Assembly: GCA_964600165.1 (NCBI GenBank)
Contig: CAZRIP010000028.1
Span: 1-32,992, forward strand
Direction: 5' to 3'
Length of the DNA stretch: 32,992 nt
Source: CAZRIP01 sp964600165
GTDB taxonomy: Bacteria > Elusimicrobiota > Elusimicrobia > UBA1565 > UBA9628
The number at the start of each line of letters is the position of its first letter. Within the stretch, counting starts at the first letter, position 1. This document shows positions 26,949 through 32,992 of the stretch, in pieces. A model generated the notes under the pieces. It had not been told where the DNA came from, did no database searches, and worked only from the letters and a program-made list of their open reading frames with translations. Made by a program: the position numbers and the translations under genes.

Positions 26949-28663
26949 TGCTCGCCCTGATCTTCGCCGCGCTGCTGGCGGCGCCGGCCCGCGCCGCGGG
27001 CGTCGCGGCGTCTACGGCCCCCGCGCCCGGCGTCCCGGCGTCGACCGCGCCGGTGACCGCGCTCTCGAACACGACGGCCGAGATCGCCGAGATCCATATC
27101 CATCGCCTCAACGTCTTCGATCCGGCCGTGCCCGGCGAGGATTGGTGGCCTTTCTACATGGCCGATAAGATCCACGTCATCACGCAGGAGCGGGTCGTGC
27201 GCCGCGAGATGCTGATCGGGCCCGGCGACCGCTACAGCGCTCTGTCCGCGCTGCAGTCGGAGCGCAACCTGCGTTCTCTCGGTATTTTTAGAAAGGCCGA
27301 AATCCATCCGGTTCAGCGCCAAGACGGCAAGCTCGATCTCGACGTCCGGACGCAGGACAGCTGGACCCTCAACATCAACCTCTCGGCGGGGACCGAGGGA
27401 GGACAGAGCTTCTACAGCTACGGCGTCGCCGAGGACAACCTCCTCGGCTCCGGGAAATCGGTCTCGGCCTCACATTTCCAGAACGGCCCGATCCGCGGCA
27501 CGTCGGTCGGCTACGATGATTCCCGCGTGGGAGGGACGCGCTTTCATCTGACGCCGAGCTACGCGAAGACCAACCAAGGAGACCTGATCTCGACGGCGCT
27601 CTACCGGCCGTTTTTCGCGCTCGAGACGCCCTACGCGCTCGGGACGAGCTGGACGCGCAACGTCGGAGAGACGACGCTCTACTCCGCCGGCGACACGCTC
27701 AACAAGTTCTTCCAGCGCACGCAGAAGGTCACGGCGACTTACGGCGCGCGCCTGGAGCCCGACGATTTTTTCGTCCAGCGCGTCGAGGCCGGCTGGCACT
27801 TCGACAAGGAGCAGTTCGCCGCCAACGCCGACACGCTTCAGCTGCCCGTGCCCGCCGACCGCACGCTCTCGGGCCCGGTCGTCGGCTACTCCTGGATCCA
27901 GCCGCGCTACATCAAGGAGACCTACATCAACAAGATGGAGCGCGTCGAGGACTTCAACTTAGGAAACGAATTTTACGCCTTCGGCGGCTACATGAGCTCG
28001 GAGCTCGGGGCGGACCGCGACCGCTGGATCTTCAACGCGCTCGATCAGCAGGGCCTCTTCCTCGGGCCCGGCCGCTTCGCGCTCGGGCAGATCGGCGCCG
28101 TCGGCCGCGTCGCCGGCGGGCATGCCGACAACGTGCTCTTCTTCGGCAACTGCAACCTCTTCTGGAAAGAGGACTTCCTCTACCCGCAGACGTGGGTGGC
28201 TCACTTCGAGACCAACCGGGGCCGCAACCTCGACGGCGAAAATCAGGTCATCCTCGGAGGCAACACGGGCCTGCGCGGCTACAAGAACTACGCTTTCGTC
28301 GGCGGCAAGTCCGCGCTGTTCAACGTCGAGAACCGCTTCTTCTTGCCGGGGGAGTACTTTCACTTGTTCCGGTTCGGCGGCGCCGCGTTCATCGAGACGG
28401 GCTCGGTGGTCCCCGAAAATATCGGAGTCACCTGGAAGAGGTTCAACTCGGACGCCGGCCTGGGATTGCGCTTCGCGCCGACGCGCTCCGAAAGCGGCAA
28501 CATCGTGCGCGCCGACCTGGCCTACGCGCTCAACGCGGGGCCGGGCGGCAGCCGGTGGGTCGTGTCGATCCGCGGCAGCCAGGCTTTCCAAATTTTCAAC
28601 AGCTCGACCAAGAACATCCAGGAGTCGCCGTCGTTCCAGCTGTTGCCGCCCCAATCCGATTAA
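26948..28663 (+). CDS. Omp85/D15-like outer-membrane beta-barrel protein
   Basis: A 571-residue exported protein. The signal peptide is short (LALIFAALLAAPARAAG). An Ala/Pro/Thr linker follows, then one POTRA-like domain (about 40-135, containing RREMLIGPGDRYSALSALQ and LRSLGIFRKAEI), and a C-terminal barrel of alternating strands. GGNTGLRGYKNYAFVG (near 437-452) matches the conserved (V/L)RG(F/Y) motif of the Omp85 superfamily. One POTRA domain instead of BamA's five points to a specialised secretion or uptake pore rather than BamA. The start is GTG 26948, sharing a base with the metF stop. It is followed 9 nt later by the TRAP genes. Confidence 0.82.
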   Translation: MLALIFAALLAAPARAAGVAASTAPAPGVPASTAPVTALSNTTAEIAEIHIHRLNVFDPAVPGEDWWPFYMADKIHVITQERVVRREMLIGPGDRYSALSALQSERNLRSLGIFRKAEIHPVQRQDGKLDLDVRTQDSWTLNINLSAGTEGGQSFYSYGVAEDNLLGSGKSVSASHFQNGPIRGTSVGYDDSRVGGTRFHLTPSYAKTNQGDLISTALYRPFFALETPYALGTSWTRNVGETTLYSAGDTLNKFFQRTQKVTATYGARLEPDDFFVQRVEAGWHFDKEQFAANADTLQLPVPADRTLSGPVVGYSWIQPRYIKETYINKMERVEDFNLGNEFYAFGGYMSSELGADRDRWIFNALDQQGLFLGPGRFALGQIGAVGRVAGGHADNVLFFGNCNLFWKEDFLYPQTWVAHFETNRGRNLDGENQVILGGNTGLRGYKNYAFVGGKSALFNVENRFFLPGEYFHLFRFGGAAFIETGSVVPENIGVTWKRFNSDAGLGLRFAPTRSESGNIVRADLAYALNAGPGGSRWVVSIRGSQAFQIFNSSTKNIQESPSFQLLPPQSD

Positions 28664-28666
28664 TTT
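28661..28666 (+). promoter_or_regulatory. Possible -10 box before the TatT gene
   Basis: TAATTT is followed by 6 nt and ATG 28673, the same geometry as other starts here. It overlaps the stop of the barrel gene and has no clear -35 box. Read-through from upstream is also likely. Confidence 0.35.
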
Positions 28667-28672
28667 GCTAGA

Positions 28673-29539
28673 ATGGCGCGCTTGAAAACGCCGTATTTTC
28701 TGGCGCTTTTACCGATCCTCGCGGGCTGCGCGCCCCGGACGTTCGCGTTGCGCGAGGAAGTCAGCCTCATGGCGCGCGGCGCGCCCGCGCTCTATGAGGA
28801 AGCGGACCCGGATTTCGCGAAGGACGCGATCCCCGCGCAGCTCAAGCTCGCCGAGGAGCTCTTGCGCGGCGATCCGTCCAATGAGGAGCTGCTGCTGTTG
28901 TGCGCCGAAGGGTTCAACGGCTACGCGTTCCTTTTCTTGGAAGACGGCCAGCCGGATCGCGCCAAGGGGCTCTACGCGAGAGGCCGGGACTACGCGCTGC
29001 GCGCGCTGGCCCGGCGGGCGCCGCTGGCGCGACTGTCGACGGCGACGCTCGAGGAGTTCACCCGCGCGGTCCAAGGCGCCGATAGAAACGACGTGCCGGC
29101 GCTCTTCTGGGCGGGCTTCGGTTGGGCGGGCTACGTCAACCTCGCCAAGGACAACCCCGCCGCGGTGGCGGCGCTGCCGAAAGCCGTCGCGCTGATGCAG
29201 CGCGTGCACGACCTCGATCCGGACTATCACTTCGCCGGGTCGGACCTGTTTTTCGGGACGTACTACGCCTCGCGGCCCGCCATCTTGGGCGGCGACGCGG
29301 CCAAGGCGAAGGCCTTTTTTCAGGAAGCGCGCCGCCGCACGGGAGGGAAGTACCTGATGACGTACGTCCTCGAGGCGCGCTATTACGCCGTGGCGGCGCA
29401 GGACCAAGAGCTCTTCAAGGGACTGCTCGCCAAGGTCAAGGACGCCGAATCCGGCGCGCTGCCGGACGCGCGGCTGACCGACGAGGTCGCCAAGCGAAAA
29501 GCGGGACTTCTGTTGGAGAAGATCAATGATTATTTCTAG
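28673..29539 (+). CDS. TatT-like TPR lipoprotein of a TRAP transporter (TRAP-associated)
   Basis: A 288-residue lipoprotein. The lipobox is LAGC (Cys19) after a basic N-terminus and hydrophobic core. The rest is all-helical with TPR-like features (LLLLCAEGFNGYAFLFLEDGQPDRAKGLYARGRDYALRAL, then HDLDPDYHFAGSDLFFGTYYASRP), matching the TRAP-transporter TatT component family first described in Treponema pallidum (Tp0956), which assembles with the binding protein TatP. It is directly upstream of, and overlaps by 14 bp, the DctP gene, as expected for a TPAT-type system. Confidence 0.83.
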   Translation: MARLKTPYFLALLPILAGCAPRTFALREEVSLMARGAPALYEEADPDFAKDAIPAQLKLAEELLRGDPSNEELLLLCAEGFNGYAFLFLEDGQPDRAKGLYARGRDYALRALARRAPLARLSTATLEEFTRAVQGADRNDVPALFWAGFGWAGYVNLAKDNPAAVAALPKAVALMQRVHDLDPDYHFAGSDLFFGTYYASRPAILGGDAAKAKAFFQEARRRTGGKYLMTYVLEARYYAVAAQDQELFKGLLAKVKDAESGALPDARLTDEVAKRKAGLLLEKINDYF

Positions 29540-30557
29540 CCTCCTCGTACTTGCCCTTACCGGGGGAAGCGCCGTTTCCGCCGCGGAGACCAAAGTCATC
29601 AAGTTCGCCACGCTCGCCCCCGAGGGCACGACGGCGATGAAGGTCATGACGCAGTTGAGCGACGAGCTCGCGGACAAGACCCACGGCGCGCTCAAGTTCA
29701 AGTTCTACGCGGGCGGCGTGCAGGGCGACGAGCAGGACGTCGTCAAGAAGATCCGCATCGGGCAGCTCCAAGCGGGGGGATTCACCGGCGTCGGCATCGG
29801 CGAGATCGCGCCGGAGGCGCGCATCCTCGACGCGCCGTGGCTGTTCCGCAACGAGAAAGAGGTCGACTACGTCTACAAGGCCTTCGACAAGCCTCTGTCG
29901 GCCTCGATCGAGCGCGGCGGATACGTGCTGCTCGGCTGGACCGAGCTCGGCTGGGTCTACGTCTTCAGCAAGAACCCGATCAACTCGCCGGAGGACCTGC
30001 CGGCGCAGAAAATGTGGGTCTGGGAGGGCGATCCGATCGCCCACTCGGCCTACGACGCGCTCGGCGTCACGCCCATCTCCCTTCCCGTCATCGACGTCAT
30101 GAGCTCGCTGCAGACGGGCCTCATCGACGGCGTCTACGGCCCGCCGACCTACGTCAACGCGCTGCAGTGGTCGACCCGCGCGAAATACATCTACTCGATG
30201 CCGATGGCCTATTCCTCGGGCGCCGTGCTGATCTCGAAAAAATTCTTCGACTCGCTCGAGCCCGAGCTGCAGAAGACGCTCAAGGAGGTCTCGGCCAGGC
30301 ACCTCCACGAGCTCAACGACCTCTCCCGCAAAGAGAACCTGGAGGCCCTCGCGACGATGCAGAGCCAAGGCCTCGTGATGTCCGCCAAGCCGAGCGCGGC
30401 GCAGGTCGCGCGCTACGAGGAGCTCGGCATCAAGGCGCGTCGCGAGCTCGCCGGCAAGCTCTACTCGGCCGAGCTGCTCGGCAAGATCGAGAAGGCGCTC
30501 GACGACAAGCGCGGAGGCGGCGGCGCGCACCCGAGTGGGAAAGCTAAAAAAAGCTGA
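29526..30557 (+). CDS. dctP: DctP/TatP-type TRAP substrate-binding protein
   Basis: A 343-residue periplasmic binding protein of the DctP family with a signal peptide at about 1-19. VIKFATLAPEGTTAM, GALKFKFYAGGVQGDE, ILDAPWLFRNEKEVDYVY and INSPEDLPAQK are typical. Usually an Arg after the 'K' of the KxR motif binds the ligand carboxylate; here the segment reads QKMWVWEGD, with Trp164 at that place. A similar loss of the Arg is known for T. pallidum TatP, whose pocket is hydrophobic. The C-terminus is Gly/Lys rich. It overlaps the TatT gene by 14 bp and dctQ by 23 bp. Confidence 0.92.
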   Translation: MIISSLLVLALTGGSAVSAAETKVIKFATLAPEGTTAMKVMTQLSDELADKTHGALKFKFYAGGVQGDEQDVVKKIRIGQLQAGGFTGVGIGEIAPEARILDAPWLFRNEKEVDYVYKAFDKPLSASIERGGYVLLGWTELGWVYVFSKNPINSPEDLPAQKMWVWEGDPIAHSAYDALGVTPISLPVIDVMSSLQTGLIDGVYGPPTYVNALQWSTRAKYIYSMPMAYSSGAVLISKKFFDSLEPELQKTLKEVSARHLHELNDLSRKENLEALATMQSQGLVMSAKPSAAQVARYEELGIKARRELAGKLYSAELLGKIEKALDDKRGGGGAHPSGKAKKS

Positions 30558-31026
30558 GCGGCTGCTGGTCCTCGCCGAAAGCGCCGTCCTCGTCGTCATG
30601 CTCTCGACGATGATCGCGCTCGCGTTCCTGCAGGTGGCGCTGCGCCAATTCTTCCATTCGGGCATCATTTGGGGCGACACGCTCGCGCGCCATCTCGTGC
30701 TGTGGGTTGGCTTCTTGGGCGCCGCGCTCGCCGCGTCCGACGACAAGCATTTCGCCTGGGAGGCCGCCGCGCAGCGCGGCGGCAAGGCCGGCGCGGCGAT
30801 GAAGGTCGCGGCCAATCTCGCGGCCGCGGCCGTCTCCGGGGCGCTCGCCTCGGCCGCGTGGCGATTTTTCCTCGACGAGAAGGCGTCGGGCACCGTGCTT
30901 TTCACCGTCGGCTCCCTGGCCGTGCGCACCTGGCTCATGGCGGTCGCCATCCCGGTGGGGTTCGTCCTCGTCGGCCTGCACAGCCTCGCCCGCGCGGCGG
31001 AGTCCGCCGCGAGGCTTAAGCCGTGA
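30535..31026 (+). CDS. dctQ: TRAP transporter small membrane subunit
   Basis: A 163-residue inner-membrane protein with four hydrophobic segments (about 10-32, 48-68, 88-110 and 122-150) and the DctQ signature around FLQVALRQFFHSGIIWGDTLARHLVLWVGFLGA. It forms the membrane complex with DctM. The start is GTG 30535, 23 bp inside dctP, with no convincing ribosome site, so it probably relies on coupling. An A7 run lies in the overlap. Its stop overlaps the dctM start as GTGA. Confidence 0.9.
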   Translation: MGKLKKAERLLVLAESAVLVVMLSTMIALAFLQVALRQFFHSGIIWGDTLARHLVLWVGFLGAALAASDDKHFAWEAAAQRGGKAGAAMKVAANLAAAAVSGALASAAWRFFLDEKASGTVLFTVGSLAVRTWLMAVAIPVGFVLVGLHSLARAAESAARLKP

Positions 31027-32294
31027 CTTATTTCGTCGCGGCGCTCCTGCTCCTTTTCGCGGCGGCGGGCGCGCCCGTGTTCGCGCTGATCGGCGCTTTG
31101 ACGCTGCACTTGTTCCGCTCGTCGGGCATCGAGGCCTCGGCGGCCATCATCGCGCTCAACCGCCTCGCGGAGATGCCCTCGCTGATCGCCGTGCCGCTTT
31201 TCACGTTCTCCGGCTACGTCCTCGCGGAAAGCAAGGCGCCGCAGCGCCTCGTCGCGCTCGCGGAGGCGGCCGTCGGCTGGCTGCCGGGAGGCGTGGCGAT
31301 CGCCGGACTTTTTACGTGCGCGCTCTTTACCGCGTTCACGGGCGCCTCGGGCGTGACGATCATCGCGCTCGGCGGGCTGATCCTGCCGCTGCTGCGCCGC
31401 CAAGGCTATCCCGAGAGCTTTTCGCTCGGCCTCGTCACGACGACGGGCAGCCTGGGGCTTCTCTTTCCGCCGAGCCTGCCGATCATCCTCTACGCCCTCG
31501 TCGGCAAGGTCGGCGTCGACCGCCTCTTCGCCGCGGCCTCCGTGCCCGGCGCGATCCTGCTCGTCGCCCTGTCCGCCTACGCGGTCTTCGTCGCCGGGAA
31601 GCACGGCGTTAGGCGCGTGCCGTTCTCACGAACCGCCCTGACCTCGGCGGTTCGAGCCGCGCTCTGGGAGATTCCGCTGCCGTTCCTGATCGTCGGCGGC
31701 ATCTACGGCGGGAAGTTCACGGCGTCCGAGGCCGCGGCCATCATGTCGGTCTACGTGCTCGTCGTCGAGACCTTCGTTTATAAGGACCTCACGCTCGTAG
31801 ATATCCCCGGCGTCATGTGCCGCAGCATGATGCTCGTCGGCGCGATCTTGATCGTCCTCGGGACCGCCCTCGGTCTGACCGACTTTTTGATCGACGCCGA
31901 GGTGCCCGGCCGCTTGTTCGACTTCCTGAGGGCGCACATCGCGAGCCAATGGGGCTTCCTCGCTCTCCTCAACGTCTTCCTGCTCGTCGTCAACATGGTG
32001 GAGATCTTCTCCGCGATCATCATCGTCGTGCCGATCATCGTCCCCGTCGCGCTCAAGTACTCGATCGACCCGATCCACCTGGGCGCGCTGTTCTTGCTCA
32101 ACCTCGAGATCGGCTACATGACGCCGCCGATGGGCCTCAACCTGTTTCTCTCGAGCCGCCGCTTCGACAAGCCGCTGCCCGAGCTCTACCGCGCGACGGC
32201 GCCGTTCTGGCTGATCCTCGTCTTGGCGCTCGTCGCCGTGACCTACGTGCCGGCGATCAGCCTTTGGCTGCCGAACGCACTCCACATGCGCTGA
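31023..32294 (+). CDS. dctM: TRAP transporter large membrane subunit
   Basis: A 423-residue polytopic inner-membrane protein of the usual DctM length (about 425) with about a dozen hydrophobic segments. It uses a cation gradient to move substrate delivered by DctP. Diagnostic segments are FTAFTGASGVTIIALGGLILP, TTTGSLGLLFPPSLPIILYALV and LNLEIGYMTPPMGLNLFLSS. The start is GTG 31023 (GTGA overlap with dctQ). It completes the TatT-P-Q-M set. No downstream transporter gene is seen. Confidence 0.94.
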   Translation: MTYFVAALLLLFAAAGAPVFALIGALTLHLFRSSGIEASAAIIALNRLAEMPSLIAVPLFTFSGYVLAESKAPQRLVALAEAAVGWLPGGVAIAGLFTCALFTAFTGASGVTIIALGGLILPLLRRQGYPESFSLGLVTTTGSLGLLFPPSLPIILYALVGKVGVDRLFAAASVPGAILLVALSAYAVFVAGKHGVRRVPFSRTALTSAVRAALWEIPLPFLIVGGIYGGKFTASEAAAIMSVYVLVVETFVYKDLTLVDIPGVMCRSMMLVGAILIVLGTALGLTDFLIDAEVPGRLFDFLRAHIASQWGFLALLNVFLLVVNMVEIFSAIIIVVPIIVPVALKYSIDPIHLGALFLLNLEIGYMTPPMGLNLFLSSRRFDKPLPELYRATAPFWLILVLALVAVTYVPAISLWLPNALHMR

Positions 32295-32303
32295 CCGAGG
32301 ACC

Positions 32304-32992
32304 ATGAAGAACATCGACCGACAAGCCGAGTTGACGCCCGAGCTGAGGACCGAGCTGCTCAAGAAGATCAAGGCCTCCCGCGCCTACCTCAAGGCCTACG
32401 AGGACCTGGCCTTCATGGGCAAGAAGGACCTGCGCCCGATCCGCCTGCAGCTCGAGCTCCTCAAGCCCGAGCTCATCTTGCGCGAGCACAAGATCCGCTC
32501 GACGATCGTCGTCTTCGGCTCGGCGCGCGTCCTCTCGCCGCACCAAGCCAAGCTCCAGCTCGAGGAGGCGAAAAAGGCCGCCGCGTCCGATCCGCGCAGC
32601 GACGCCATGCGCCGGCGCGTCAAGCGCGCCCAGATGCGCTTGGAGCAGTCGCGCTACTACGAGGAGGCGCGGCGCTTCTCCAGCCTGCTCTCGAAAGCCC
32701 AGCAGAGCGACAAGACCCTGGAGTTCGTCGTCGTCACCGGCGGCGGGCCCGGCATCATGGAGGCCGCCAATCGCGGCGCGTGGGAGGCGGGCTCGAAGTC
32801 GATCGGCCTGAACATCACGCTTCCGCACGAGCAAGACCCGAACCCCTACATCACGCCGGACTTGAGCTTCCAGTTCCACTATTTCTCGCTGCGCAAGATG
32901 CACTTCATGATGCGCGCCAAGGCGCTCGTCGCCTTCCCCGGCGGCTATGGGACTTTCGACGAGCTCTTCGAGACGCTGACGCTCGTGCAGAC
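32304..32992 (+). CDS. LOG-family nucleotide phosphoribohydrolase-like protein (3' end outside window)
   Basis: The frame opens at ATG 32304 and is still open at the right edge (229 complete codons). VVFGSARV, VVTGGGPGIMEAANRGAWEAG and FPGGYGTFDELFETL are the signatures of the LOG/TIGR00730 Rossmann family, which includes cytokinin riboside 5'-monophosphate phosphoribohydrolases and general nucleotide monophosphate hydrolases once misnamed lysine decarboxylases. An N-terminal helical extension (about 1-70) and a charged insertion (about 80-125) make it longer than plant LOG. A GAGGA just before the ATG is very close to it. It starts 9 nt after dctM and could be in the same operon. Confidence 0.85.
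   Translation, partial: MKNIDRQAELTPELRTELLKKIKASRAYLKAYEDLAFMGKKDLRPIRLQLELLKPELILREHKIRSTIVVFGSARVLSPHQAKLQLEEAKKAAASDPRSDAMRRRVKRAQMRLEQSRYYEEARRFSSLLSKAQQSDKTLEFVVVTGGGPGIMEAANRGAWEAGSKSIGLNITLPHEQDPNPYITPDLSFQFHYFSLRKMHFMMRAKALVAFPGGYGTFDELFETLTLVQ

Noticed and set aside
30546..30552. A7 run in the dctP/dctQ overlap as a programmed frameshift site
   Set aside because: Normal start and stop codons explain both proteins, and DctP-DctQ fusion across the membrane would place a soluble periplasmic domain on the wrong side of the first helix.
29523..31604. Long minus-strand open frame (693 codons) opposite dctP/dctQ/dctM
   Set aside because: The plus strand encodes clear TRAP proteins; the antisense translation has no recognisable domain and is compositionally odd.

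Overview
The window is one continuous, GC-rich, gene-dense bacterial chromosome segment of about 33 kb, with many start/stop overlaps and no insertion sequence, prophage or CRISPR array. An Omp85-type barrel, several lipoprotein or Sec signals and a TRAP transporter indicate a diderm (Gram-negative) cell. The mix of poly-HAMP hybrid kinase, TatT-type TRAP system and many leaderless-looking starts would fit a deep-branching GC-rich lineage such as Elusimicrobiota, but that placement is a guess without a database search.

Layout. 2-5666 (+): a three-gene phosphorelay made of a poly-HAMP hybrid kinase (cut by the left edge), a REC-histidine kinase and an Rcp1-like response regulator, all overlapping. 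5663-8712 (-): three secreted proteins, namely an unknown charged protein, an M28 aminopeptidase and an M48-like zinc protease. 8871-12402: a DUF1460 cell-wall-amidase-like protein, two paralogous stand-alone receiver proteins with matching promoters, a secreted ankyrin protein on the other strand between them, tRNA-Ser(GCT) and a small Mpo1/DUF962 membrane protein. 12377-16304: a DinG-family helicase, divergent from an unknown small protein, a ClpS-like adaptor, an aldo/keto reductase and a BON-domain protein. 16413-22925: a surface-glycan cluster with a GT-C glycosyltransferase and a DegT aminotransferase on the minus strand, a divergent four-gene sugar operon (acetyltransferase, cupin, C-methyltransferase, SDR epimerase) on the plus strand, and a convergent GT2 glycosyltransferase. 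22994-32294 (+): a 1013-residue TPR protein, metF, an Omp85-like barrel protein, and a TatT-DctP-DctQ-DctM transporter. The right edge cuts a LOG-family gene.

Main points for a second look. (1) About ten genes have a -10 box 5-9 nt before the start codon, two of them with good -35 boxes at 17 bp, which predicts leaderless mRNAs; three secreted-protein genes instead have strong Shine-Dalgarno leaders. (2) The TRAP system is of the TPR-associated (TPAT) kind, its binding protein has Trp where the carboxylate-binding Arg normally sits, and it directly follows an outer-membrane barrel gene. (3) The DinG homologue lacks one of the four Fe-S cysteines, and the ClpS homologue has Cys in place of a substrate-binding Asp. 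(4) A near-perfect 19-bp inverted repeat, a TAGGCC-box array and a duplicated promoter lie in intergenic DNA.
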